Shown here: positions 35,349 through 43,382 of the stretch, piece after piece
How positions within the stretch are numbered: position 1 is the stretch's first letter
Layout of the letters: every line of letters starts with the position of its first letter
Source: M30B19 sp041741535
GTDB taxonomy: Bacteria; Planctomycetota; Planctomycetia; Pirellulales; Pirellulaceae
DNA: 64,000 nucleotides
Direction of reading: 5' to 3'
NCBI GenBank assembly: GCA_041741535.1
Contig: JBGSJV010000139.1
Location: 62,001-126,000, forward strand
The notes under the pieces: generated by a model
Databases searched by the model: none
Told to the model about the DNA's origin: nothing
The model's input: the letters and a program-made list of their open reading frames with translations, nothing else
Position numbers and translations under genes: made by a program

Positions 35349-35993
35349 CTATCGATTGACGCGCGCGACTTTTTGTTGCGAAAAACGCGACTTGCGTTCC
35401 TCGTATTTGGCTTGGAAAGTCCTCAGTGGATCAAATTCTCGAATGTCGGAATCGCCCTGAATCAAAACATGTTTCTCTCGGTAAGGTTGGGCAAATTGAG
35501 TGTCGCGCGCTTCAGCCAACGAACCGCGCGATAAGCCACGGGTCAAATTCATCCAAATTTGATGGGGAGCCGTGAAGTTGGTGGTGGTTTCGCTGCCGTT
35601 GAGTGGCAAGGGGGCGACCAGGAAAGTAAAATGTGCAAAACAAACAAACAGGAACCCCGCCGCTAGAGCGACGAGCGTCCGACCAATCATCTCGGAAAAG
35701 AAATCAAATCTCACCCGAACGGCACTAAACGAGTCGGTCAGGATTCGGATCAGGATTGCCGAGCCGACAAATAGCAGCCAAATAGCGGCAAAATCACACA
35801 TGTAAGTGAACTGCTTGCTGGTGGCTCCACTGCCATATTCGATTTGGTCTGCAATGGGTTCGAAGAATGCCGTGGCGACCAACGCGGCAAGGAGGATATT
35901 CACCAGCGAAATAAATCCACTCCACAGCCCGACTAGCCAAACCAGACCGGTGACCGCCAAAAAAGCAATGAACAGAATCAACATTTCCAACAT
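35349..35993 (-). CDS. CvpA-like membrane protein
   Basis: 214 residues. Four hydrophobic segments (MLILFIAFLAVTGLVWLVG, LVNILLAALVATAFF, IWLLFVGSAILIRIL, LVALAAGFLFVCFAHFTF) and the overall layout resemble the CvpA/colicin V production family. The charged C-terminus (KYEERKSRFSQQK) is cytoplasmic or periplasmic. The family is linked to envelope homeostasis in other bacteria; nothing more specific can be said. It follows the pseudo-ATPase gene by about 100 bases on the same strand. Confidence 0.65.
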   Translation of the reverse strand: MLEMLILFIAFLAVTGLVWLVGLWSGFISLVNILLAALVATAFFEPIADQIEYGSGATSKQFTYMCDFAAIWLLFVGSAILIRILTDSFSAVRVRFDFFSEMIGRTLVALAAGFLFVCFAHFTFLVAPLPLNGSETTTNFTAPHQIWMNLTRGLSRGSLAEARDTQFAQPYREKHVLIQGDSDIREFDPLRTFQAKYEERKSRFSQQKVARVNR

Positions 35994-36097
35994 GGCTACC
36001 GCCGCTTTCCGTTTTCTGTGGTCGGGCCGTTTGCCGACACATCCTTATTCATTGTAACGCCCGCTAACCATTCCACCGATTCGGTTCGTCGATCAAG

Positions 36098-37408
36098 TTA
36101 CGATTTCAAGACACGTTGCAATTCTTCAATGCTGGTGAGGCCCAACGCCAGCATTGCCAAACCTTCTTCGCGAAAAGTGGGGTTGCCGGCCGCCCGCCAT
36201 ATTTGGGTCGCCTCCGAAAACTTCTTCTGTGACTGGAGGATCGACTTCAAGGTGGCGTCGTTTTCCAACACTTCAAACAACCCCACTCGAGCGAAGAATC
36301 CCGTCCCACCACAGGTCGGGCACGTTGGCGGTGGAATGGGATTGCCCTTGTTGTCCATGGTCGTGTACGCCGCGGGGTCAAACTGTTTGAAGAATTGCCG
36401 CACACGGCCTGGCTGGATTCCCAATTTCGCCAACACGCTGGGGTCAGGCTCGAAGGCTTCACGGCACTTGATGCACAAACGTCGCAACGTTTTATGCGCG
36501 ACGACTCCGACCAAGTGCTTTTGGATTTCGTCGCGGGTCATCCCAAGGATCTGAAGTCGGAACACTGCCTCCATCGCCGATCGTGCATCGATTTGTACGA
36601 CCATGAGTCGGTTGGAAGACAGGCCTTTGTCCACGATTCTCCGCATAATGTCCGGACTGCGCACCTGCGAAAAGAAGACCGTATCAGGCTCTTTGAGTAA
36701 CAACTCTCGGAATCGTTCGTCAAAGACATCTAGGGTGTCGTAGAGGACTGATCCGACGTTGATCACGTCGTCTTCGACGGCGCCTTTCTGTTCAAAGGTC
36801 ACAAAATCCGCTGTGAAGCGATCGCCAGCGGCTCGCACGCCCTTCCAACTCATACTGGACCCGTCTCCAGGCAGCGCCGCTGAGACCAAAAGTCCTTTGC
36901 CCTGCTTGAGCATATGCTTGACCCGCTCGAAGGCCTTTTCTCGCATGCCCATTTCGACCAATTGAGCCGGTTGCGGACGTGGCAAATCCACTCGGATTTG
37001 AACTCGTTCGCCAGTCGGTACGGGTTGGCAGCGAACATGGAACTTGTACTTGAACGGATCCAACTGTCCGGTAAACGTGCTCTCTTGCCGCACTTCGCGT
37101 TCGCGAAAATCCAAGTTGCACAGTTGTTTGAGCGTGGCCAACATGAAGTCGCCGGTGGGGCGTTCCATCGGCGGCAGGTCCACCCAGATTCCATCCACCT
37201 GCTGTCTTACACCGACATGTTGAGCGGTGAAATCCAGAATCACTCGATCGGCCCACTTGCCGACCGTGTCAGCCAACAAAAGAACGAGCGTGGGAAAACC
37301 CGGCGACCGAACCACTTTGGCCAAGTTGACTTCACGCTGCGATTCGGAATCCCCAGCGGCCTTCAGCGCCAACGGCGGCAGGACAATTTCAGGAGTGGTC
37401 GTTGCCAT
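36098..37408 (-). CDS. GspE/PilB-like protein lacking ATPase motifs
   Basis: 436 residues aligning to type II secretion/type IV pilus ATPases. The fold is clear from FMLATLKQLCNLDFRERE, RVQIRVDLPRPQ, and the C-terminal GVVAHKTLRRLCIKCREAFEP ... CPTCGGTGFFARVGLFEVLE, which keeps all four cysteines. The nucleotide-binding elements are lost: Walker A reads ALPGDGSSMSWKG (no GK[S/T]) and the Walker B/Glu region reads DTVFFSQVRS instead of D-hhh-GEIRD. It probably acts as a structural or regulatory subunit. It lies 64 bases after a second protein of the same kind and downstream of an intact pilT. Confidence 0.85.
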   Translation of the reverse strand: MATTTPEIVLPPLALKAAGDSESQREVNLAKVVRSPGFPTLVLLLADTVGKWADRVILDFTAQHVGVRQQVDGIWVDLPPMERPTGDFMLATLKQLCNLDFREREVRQESTFTGQLDPFKYKFHVRCQPVPTGERVQIRVDLPRPQPAQLVEMGMREKAFERVKHMLKQGKGLLVSAALPGDGSSMSWKGVRAAGDRFTADFVTFEQKGAVEDDVINVGSVLYDTLDVFDERFRELLLKEPDTVFFSQVRSPDIMRRIVDKGLSSNRLMVVQIDARSAMEAVFRLQILGMTRDEIQKHLVGVVAHKTLRRLCIKCREAFEPDPSVLAKLGIQPGRVRQFFKQFDPAAYTTMDNKGNPIPPPTCPTCGGTGFFARVGLFEVLENDATLKSILQSQKKFSEATQIWRAAGNPTFREEGLAMLALGLTSIEELQRVLKS

Positions 37409-37472
37409 AGAAAACTAGCTTCATCTCAGGGAATGGGGGACCAGCAAGATTCGACGAGTGCCACGGGATGCC

Positions 37473-39254
37473 TTAGGAGCTGCACGTGCGTTTGAGTTCA
37501 TCGACACCCGTAATGCCTTGCAACAACAACGGATAACCGGCTTGCATCAGTGTCAAAGCACCCGTCTTGCGCGCGGCCTCTGCCACGGCTTCGACTTTTG
37601 GCTGAGTCAAAAGTACTTGCCGAATCGTGTCGTTCATTTCGATAACTTCGAACACGCCAATTCGACCGACGTAGCCCAAGTCGCTACACGTCGGGCAAGG
37701 TTGATAGTTCTTTGGCAGTTCTTGCGGAATCGTTTTGGGGACATACAAATAGTCGACCATGCGTGGATCGCCGCCCAGCTTCCGGATCATTTCCGGCGGG
37801 ACTTTTTGTTTGACCCGACAAGTCGGGCATAGGCGTCGCACCAGTCGTTCGTAGATCACGCCACTCAACTGTTCTGCCATCGCCTTGCGATCCCCGGCGG
37901 CCGCAAAAGCCCGGAGCAATCCTTCGGCCGCCGACTTGGCCGATACGCGAGTAAAGATCTTCTGTTTGTCGTCCCGCGCGCAACGAACCAATTCGCCCAC
38001 CAATTTCGGATCAAACAATTGCGGCACCACAAAGGCTCCCGCTTGTTTGAGGTTCGCATAGGTAATTCGCTCGATGGCAGCATTGACGTCCCCGTCAGGA
38101 TGGACCAACCGATTCAAATTCTCGATCTGGGTTTCGGTGTCCGAATTTGGCACAATCGCAAACCAATCTCTTGTCCAACGATCGGCAGAATTCAAACAGG
38201 ATTTCCACAACGTCGTCGAGCCTTGGGTCGGCGTGGCCGCGACGACAAAAATACCTTTCCCACTCATGCAACGTTTGACAATTTGGGCTTGTAAATCTTG
38301 CAATCCCAATTCTGCTAAAGTTAGGACTTTGTCTTGCGGTGCTTCGATTCGCAGCTGAGCGCGGTACTCGGTTTTGGTTGGTGTCACGGTCAAGCGAATG
38401 ACCGCTTTATCTTTGTCTTTCTTGATCCCAAATTGACCCGCCAACGGACGATTGGAGGTTTCTGGGCCGGCTCCGATGAGCAGTTGAGCGACTCCGATGA
38501 CGGCTTGTCCTTGCGCGGTATCCATCTCTGCTATCGAATGCCACTGCCCGTCGATTTGAATCTGAACGAGCGCTTTTTCTCGGTTACAAGCGATCACTAA
38601 GTTTTCGCCGCGCCGCCGCAACATGTCGTCGCACATGGCGGCAAAGGTAAAGAACGCGGGGAAGCGTCGAGCTTGGAAAATAATCTCGGCGGAGTTTTTA
38701 CCGGCGACCTTCGGTTGAAACTCGATGGGGGAAGCCTCGACCTCGACCAACTTGATTGGCTGAGCGACTTTCCCGGACGCAGTGATCGAACGGCGAAGCT
38801 CTCGGTCCACTTGTTGGTTCCGAGCCATGAAGAACGCGATTGGCGGTGCAAACGCCAACAGCAACAGGATCGGCAGCCCCGCCCAAAACCACGGCACCGC
38901 CAAGACTGCAATGAGCCCCAACAGCATGCCACCCAAATAAAACGGACTCCATACCGGAGCCTTGGCCTTAAGATAATCTTCCAATCGCAAGGCCTCGCGA
39001 TTGGCGTAGTCCACCAAGGCGACCCAAATCGTGAAGACCAACACGACAATGAGGATCTTGTAGCCCGCAAAATATCCGCCTGGCCCACGCCACATGCCGT
39101 GCACGTCGTGCTCGTGGAACAGACCTTCCAATTGCCCCCAAGCCAATCCAGTTCCCCACCACGGGCAGCTCCCGCAGATAAGGCTGACAACCAGGGCTCG
39201 CCACCACAACCGCCGACGCGCGAGAGGATTCCCGATTCGTTCCAATAAACTCAT
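37473..39254 (-). CDS. Membrane-anchored GspE-like protein lacking ATPase motifs
   Basis: 593 residues. The first ~145 have three hydrophobic segments (WWRALVVSLICGSCPWW, ILIVVLVFTIWVALVDY, GMLLGLIAVLAVPWFWAGLP), unlike normal GspE. The remainder follows the GspE C-terminal layout and ends with RLVRRLCPTCRVKQ ... CPTCSDLGYVGRIGVFEVIE, cysteines intact. The Walker A position reads VVAATPTQGSTTLWKS, with no lysine in place, and the Walker B position reads GAFVVPQLFDP. It is therefore predicted not to hydrolyse ATP. Its position between pilT and the other pseudo-ATPase suggests a membrane platform for a pilus/secretion motor (inference). Confidence 0.85.
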   Translation of the reverse strand: MSLLERIGNPLARRRLWWRALVVSLICGSCPWWGTGLAWGQLEGLFHEHDVHGMWRGPGGYFAGYKILIVVLVFTIWVALVDYANREALRLEDYLKAKAPVWSPFYLGGMLLGLIAVLAVPWFWAGLPILLLLAFAPPIAFFMARNQQVDRELRRSITASGKVAQPIKLVEVEASPIEFQPKVAGKNSAEIIFQARRFPAFFTFAAMCDDMLRRRGENLVIACNREKALVQIQIDGQWHSIAEMDTAQGQAVIGVAQLLIGAGPETSNRPLAGQFGIKKDKDKAVIRLTVTPTKTEYRAQLRIEAPQDKVLTLAELGLQDLQAQIVKRCMSGKGIFVVAATPTQGSTTLWKSCLNSADRWTRDWFAIVPNSDTETQIENLNRLVHPDGDVNAAIERITYANLKQAGAFVVPQLFDPKLVGELVRCARDDKQKIFTRVSAKSAAEGLLRAFAAAGDRKAMAEQLSGVIYERLVRRLCPTCRVKQKVPPEMIRKLGGDPRMVDYLYVPKTIPQELPKNYQPCPTCSDLGYVGRIGVFEVIEMNDTIRQVLLTQPKVEAVAEAARKTGALTLMQAGYPLLLQGITGVDELKRTCSS

Positions 39255-39329
39255 GCGGCACTAACTTCCTAAGAACTCTTTTGAAACGCCAGCCCAACCA
39301 TCCGAACTCTCACGAGCCTCCGCCAACGA

Positions 39330-40520
39330 TCACAGAATACCCGGCTGCGATACGGCAATACCCTTGAGCAACATCTTGAGAGCTTCTTTGTTCGGCGCGA
39401 CTTGAAACGCGGTCGGCCGGTCAATCAGCCCTGTTTCAATCAAGCCGTGCAAGCTCATGGTGAAATCTTGCATGCCTTCTTCCGCGCCAATGCGAATCGC
39501 ATCGGCCAACTTGTGATCCTGGCCTTCCAAAACCAACTTCTGGATCATCGGAGTGAAAGTCATGACCTCACATGTTGGGACCCGGCCCACACCCGGCTTG
39601 ATCGACTTGAGCAACTTCTGAGCAACGATGCCTTTCATGTTCATGGCCAACGCGCTGCGAATCGCTCCGTGCATCGTATCCGGAAACAAGTCCAAAATAC
39701 GACCAATGGTCGAAGGAGCACTGGAAGCGTGGATCGTTCCAAACACCAAGTGACCCGTTTCCGCCGCATGAATCGCCGTCATAAACGTTTCTTCGTCCCG
39801 CATTTCACCCACCAACATGACGTCGGGGTCTTCACGCACGGCATGTTTCATACCGACTTCAAAATCGATGACGTCCATGCCGATTTCACGCTGGTTGATC
39901 AAGCACTTGTCTTCGGTGTAGACAAACTCGATCGGATCTTCCAGCGTCAGGATGTGTTTGCTGTAAATCGAATTGATGTGGTTCAACATCGACGCGATCG
40001 TCGTGCTCTTGCCCGACCCGGTCACACCAGCCAACAACACCATGCCTTGGTCAAAGTGGCAGAGCGTTTCCATCACCGGTGGCAAATGCAAACCCTGAAA
40101 GTTGGGAATGAAGTTGTTTACCCGACGAGCGACCAAGCCGATTCTTCCCAATTGCGTCAGCAAGTTCACGCGGAATCGCCAATCCACTCCATCGACTTCC
40201 ACAACATACGCAAAGTCGGCACCACCGGTCTTATCGAAGATCTTGCGATTTCGATCGTCCATGATGGGGAACAGCAAGTTCGCCATCTCTTCGGCATCGA
40301 TTGGGCCGCGATTGAGTGGCTTGAGTTCCCCGTTCACCCGCACAATCGGCGGACGGCCCACCTTCAAATGCAAGTCCGAACCCTTGAGCCGAACCAAGGC
40401 GCGAAATAACTTGTCGACCTCTCGATCCTCTCGTTTCCGCGTGTACTTGGCTTTTAGTTCTTCCACGCTCGGTGCTGCCGTGGGCAGTTCCGCTTCGTCA
40501 GCTTTTTTGTGGCCAGCCAT
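39330..40520 (-). CDS. pilT: Type IV pilus retraction ATPase PilT-like
   Basis: 396 residues. Walker A GVTGSGKSTTIASML near residue 165, Asp box LTLEDPIEFVY, Walker B DPDVMLVGEMRDEETF, and His box AAETGHLVFGTIHASSA are all intact. The N-terminal SDLHLKVGRPPIVRVNGEL is typical of PilT rather than PilB. PilT drives pilus disassembly and twitching or DNA uptake. The C-terminus lacks the usual AIRNLI-type retraction motif; its last residues are LKMLLKGIAVSQPGIL. It heads a minus-strand group with two motor-dead GspE relatives, whose products could modify or tether it. Confidence 0.92.
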   Translation of the reverse strand: MAGHKKADEAELPTAAPSVEELKAKYTRKREDREVDKLFRALVRLKGSDLHLKVGRPPIVRVNGELKPLNRGPIDAEEMANLLFPIMDDRNRKIFDKTGGADFAYVVEVDGVDWRFRVNLLTQLGRIGLVARRVNNFIPNFQGLHLPPVMETLCHFDQGMVLLAGVTGSGKSTTIASMLNHINSIYSKHILTLEDPIEFVYTEDKCLINQREIGMDVIDFEVGMKHAVREDPDVMLVGEMRDEETFMTAIHAAETGHLVFGTIHASSAPSTIGRILDLFPDTMHGAIRSALAMNMKGIVAQKLLKSIKPGVGRVPTCEVMTFTPMIQKLVLEGQDHKLADAIRIGAEEGMQDFTMSLHGLIETGLIDRPTAFQVAPNKEALKMLLKGIAVSQPGIL

Positions 40521-40779
40521 CTGTTTTCGCCAAACTCCTCAAGTCCATAGAGGGATCAACCCACGCCCCAAACTGCTTTATTGTACTCGCGATCCGAAAT
40601 TTCGGAGTCGGTCCGGGTGCAGAAGAGAAACGAATTCCGTCCCAATCCTTTCCCCGACAACCGTTCGAGTCTCCGATTGTATCAATCGTGTTGTTTGCCC
40701 GACTTCTGCCGCGCTCGATTTCTGTCGCCTGGACCGTTGCGTTCGCGATGTCCAAACCGCAGGGTGGAGCCCAATTAGC

Positions 40780-40944
40780 CAATGCTGTGAAGCATTTTTA
40801 TCAGCGTAACCTGCGTCCTTGTGTCGGCCCTTCAGGCCTTTTTGTGAACGAGAGTTACACCTAACCGGTGGCTCGCGCACACCGGCTAGGGTTGTTTCGG
40901 CCCATTCGGGCCTATTGTCGCCGGTCAAATGCTTCACAGCGTTG
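40780..40944. mobile_element. 165-bp MITE-like element with 10-bp target duplication
   Basis: Ends CAATGCTGTGAAGCATTT and AAATGCTTCACAGCGTTG are inverted repeats (17 of 18 match). The flanks CCCAATTAGC at 40770-40779 and 40945-40954 are identical. The inside has hairpins GGCCCTTCAGGCC, ACCGGTGGC..ACCGGCTAGGG and CGGCCCATTCGGGCC, and no ORF. It lies at the 3' end of hisF, whose stop codon is in the right-hand duplication. The remaining gap 40521-40769 holds only the pilT upstream region. Confidence 0.9.
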
Positions 40945-40949
40945 CCCAA

Positions 40950-41717
40950 TTAGCGGCGAACCGATACGCCCCGTTGCTCCATCACGGCCTTGGCCTGATC
41001 GATGGTGTATTGGCCCGAATGAAAGATGGAGGCGGCCAAAACCGCGCTGGCCCCAGCTCGGGTGACCACTTCGGCCAAATGTTCGGCATTTCCCGCTCCG
41101 CCGCTGGCCACGACCGGAATCTTGACCGCCGCCGCGACCGCCGCTGTGATTTCTAAGTCGTAGCCGTCACAGGTGCCGTCCCGATCCATGCTGGTCAATA
41201 CAATTTCGCCAGCTCCCAACCGTTCGACCTCTTGAGCCCAAGGCACCGCCTCCAGGCCCGTTGGCACGCGACCCCCGTTGATGTGAACTTCCCAAATCTC
41301 GTGACCGTCTTGCCTTGTGCGTTTGGGATCGATGTTGACAACAATGCACTGTTTGCCAAACCGCTTCGCGGCTTGCGCGACCAGGTCGGGGCTCTTCACG
41401 GCCGCTGAATTGATCGAAACCTTATCACACCCAGCTCCCAGCAACCGCCGGATATCGTCCAAATCCCGAATCCCACCCCCAACCGTCAACGGCATGAACA
41501 CGCGGTCGGCGGTCCGGCGGACGACGTCGATCATCGTCTGACGCTGTTCGTGACTGGCCGTGATGTCCAAAAACACGAGCTCATCCGCGCCTTGCGCTTC
41601 GTACGCGGCTGCGACCTCGACCGGATCACCCATGTCGCGCAGATTGACGAAGTGGGTGCCTTTGACCACTCGACCGCCTTTGACGTCCAAACACGGTATT
41701 ACTCGAACACACAACAT
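40950..41717 (-). CDS. hisF: Imidazole glycerol phosphate synthase cyclase subunit HisF
   Basis: 255 residues, a standard TIM-barrel length. The catalytic aspartates are in RVIPCLDVKGGRVVKG (first strand) and IVVNIDPKRT (fifth strand); phosphate-binding loops are MPLTVGGGIRDLDD and VVASGGAGNAEH. With HisH it makes imidazole glycerol phosphate and AICAR in histidine synthesis. It is isolated here, with no other his genes. The last codons and TAA are in a 10-bp duplication caused by the neighbouring element. A divergent small-protein gene starts about 210 bases upstream. Confidence 0.96.
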   Translation of the reverse strand: MLCVRVIPCLDVKGGRVVKGTHFVNLRDMGDPVEVAAAYEAQGADELVFLDITASHEQRQTMIDVVRRTADRVFMPLTVGGGIRDLDDIRRLLGAGCDKVSINSAAVKSPDLVAQAAKRFGKQCIVVNIDPKRTRQDGHEIWEVHINGGRVPTGLEAVPWAQEVERLGAGEIVLTSMDRDGTCDGYDLEITAAVAAAVKIPVVASGGAGNAEHLAEVVTRAGASAVLAASIFHSGQYTIDQAKAVMEQRGVSVRR

Positions 41718-41926
41718 TTCGGAAACGCTTTACTTTGGTAAACAATTCCTGTCGCTCATCGTCTGTCTGAATTGCCGCTTTGGCACGAACGCTCTCACCC
41801 CGGGCATTTTGCCAACCAGGGATGATTTTTCCTAGGCCTTGGTCAATAATCGAACCGGAAACTGCCGACTACATTCCAGCTGTCGCGAGTTCCACAAAAC
41901 CCCGCAATCGTGATTGGAGACCGACC

Positions 41927-42184
41927 ATGGGCGACTTCACCCGCTACCAACAAAAAGTCATCAAGAACTATTACGACAACAAAGAGAATATCGCGCTCCA
42001 ACGAGTGCAAGAAATCTTGACCGAACTATATTTGACCGAAGGCAAGAAACGCGAAAAACTCTGGATTTCGCTGTTTGATAATCTGAAGAAGTTGGGCGTT
42101 GGCCAGGAAACCATCGCGCACCTCCAACAAAAGAACGATCCGAAACTCGTCGCCAACTTGCTCCAAGAACTGCTGAGCAAATAA
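41927..42184 (+). CDS. Small conserved-looking protein of unknown function
   Basis: 85 residues from the ATG at 41927 (TTGGAG seven bases upstream); the longer frame to 41780 is unsupported. The sequence is charged and helical: MGDFTRYQQKVIKNYYDN, then ALQRVQEILTELYLTEGKKR and KKLGVGQETIAHLQ. No signal peptide or membrane segment. Similar small proteins seem to occur in other planctomycetes (from memory, unverified). The strong ribosome site and highly structured composition argue for a real, well-expressed gene. Function unknown. Confidence 0.8.
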   Translation: MGDFTRYQQKVIKNYYDNKENIALQRVQEILTELYLTEGKKREKLWISLFDNLKKLGVGQETIAHLQQKNDPKLVANLLQELLSK

Positions 42185-42221
42185 GCAAAGAAAAAACCAG
42201 CCATGATCCGATCAACAAAGC

Positions 42222-42836
42222 CTAAGCCAGCTCGGGATCGACGCTTTGGCGGGGCCCGATAATCGCGGAGTCGGGCAAGTCCCGCTCCGCGCGGGACATG
42301 ATGGCGGCCATCTCCGTCCGCGCAAATTTGAAATCGTCCATTACGAAAGATTTGGACGCCGTACCTACCGAGTAATAGACTTTCGCGATCCCTTTTTTAA
42401 TCCACTTGGTTTTGTCGATCTTCGTGATGGCGGCAAACGGAATCACGGTCTTGTTCCAACTCGGCCGAATCTCATGTTCGTCGGCTGCGATATAAGTCCC
42501 TCGCGCGAAGAAGTACTTCAAGAGCATCGGAACGGCAATCAACAAGCAAACCGCAATCTGCAAGTACTGTTGAAAGATATCGTTCTCAATTTCAGCCGGA
42601 GTCTTGGGGACGTACGTTTCCCAACCCTCTTTTGTCGTGCGATCCAACCACGCCTTTTCTCGCTGGGTGGATTCCAGGTCAGCCATCTCGACGTGGTAGA
42701 CCTTGGCCCGCTCTAGTTTGGCGGGATAGGCGACCAAGCCGTCGTACAAACACCACGCCGAATACGCCAAGCACACCAAACCGATGTACAGAAACTTGCG
42801 AAAGAAGCCTTCTTCGTACAGTGCTTTGACTTGCAT
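42222..42836 (-). CDS. Membrane protein of unknown function, coupled to rplU
   Basis: 204 residues starting six bases after the rplU stop. Two membrane helices (FLYIGLVCLAYSAWCLYDGL and YLQIAVCLLIAVPMLLKYFF) bracket a ~65-residue soluble loop. The C-terminal ~85 residues have a beta-rich pattern (IAADEHEIRPSWNKTVIPFA, IAKVYYSVGTASKSFVMDD) suggestive of a small PH-like domain; this is a weak structural guess. No known family was identified. Co-transcription with rplU is likely from the spacing. Confidence 0.7.
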   Translation of the reverse strand: MQVKALYEEGFFRKFLYIGLVCLAYSAWCLYDGLVAYPAKLERAKVYHVEMADLESTQREKAWLDRTTKEGWETYVPKTPAEIENDIFQQYLQIAVCLLIAVPMLLKYFFARGTYIAADEHEIRPSWNKTVIPFAAITKIDKTKWIKKGIAKVYYSVGTASKSFVMDDFKFARTEMAAIMSRAERDLPDSAIIGPRQSVDPELA

Positions 42837-42842
42837 GCTGGA

Positions 42843-43190
42843 CTAGTTCGGCAATTTGACAAATTCAACCCGAGTGTACTTCTGACGATGGCCTGTACGG
42901 CGCTTCGAGTTCTTGCGACGACGGAACTTTTGAATAAAGATTTTGTCGCCTTTGGTTTGGCCGATCACCTTGGCGGTTACCGTCAAGCCCGCCAAAACCG
43001 GAGCACCCAAGCGGAAGTTCGAGCCATCAGAAACCGCCAAAACCCGGTCAAATACGACTTCGGCTCCGGATTCTAGACCTTCACGATAATCGATGTCGAC
43101 TACCATTCCCTCGGTCACACGATATTGACGACCGCCGTTGCAAACAATGGCGTAAGGGACGATTTGATTGGCTTGGGTTGATTCGCTCAT
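42843..43190 (-). CDS. rplU: 50S ribosomal protein bL21
   Basis: 115 residues from the ATG at 43190 (MSESTQANQIVPYAIV); the frame to 43235 would add non-homologous residues. bL21 features: YAIVCNGGRQYRVTEGMVV, ETVF-like GAEVVFDRVLAV, and the basic C-terminus FIQKFRRRKNSKRRTGHRQK. It binds 23S rRNA domain VI early in 50S assembly. rpmA (bL27), its usual next gene, does not follow; a membrane-protein gene does. A 192-base leader with strong complementary segments lies upstream. Confidence 0.95.
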   Translation of the reverse strand: MSESTQANQIVPYAIVCNGGRQYRVTEGMVVDIDYREGLESGAEVVFDRVLAVSDGSNFRLGAPVLAGLTVTAKVIGQTKGDKIFIQKFRRRKNSKRRTGHRQKYTRVEFVKLPN

Positions 43191-43317
43191 GGCTGATTTC
43201 CAGTCGAAATTCACAAAATATTCGCTGCGGAGCACTCCTCAGGCGGATGGGGAAGTTTAACCAACCTTTGGACAGTCGTCGAGCCCTAATTCAGGCTTTA
43301 TCCGAAAAGGAGGGCAG

Positions 43318-43380
43318 CCTGGGGAACGAAGGCCCATCCACGTTCGGTCGAACGCAGCTACGGTCCCCAGGTGATGGGCC
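43318..43380 (-). promoter_or_regulatory. Candidate structured leader (pseudoknot or switch) upstream of rplU
   Basis: Read on the minus strand: GGCCCATC (43380-43373), CCTGGGGA (43371-43364), a small hairpin CGTTC-GACC-GAACG, GATGGGCC (43338-43331) and TCCCCAGG (43325-43318). The first and fourth segments, and the second and fifth, are perfectly complementary over eight bases, so the helices interleave as in a pseudoknot or compete as in a switch. It lies between the chaperone stop and rplU. Whether it regulates rplU is inferred. Confidence 0.5.
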
Positions 43381-43382
43381 TA

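Noticed and set aside
39402..40409. 335-codon open frame antisense to pilT
   Set aside because: Shadow of the pilT frame, which has intact Walker A, Walker B and His boxes.
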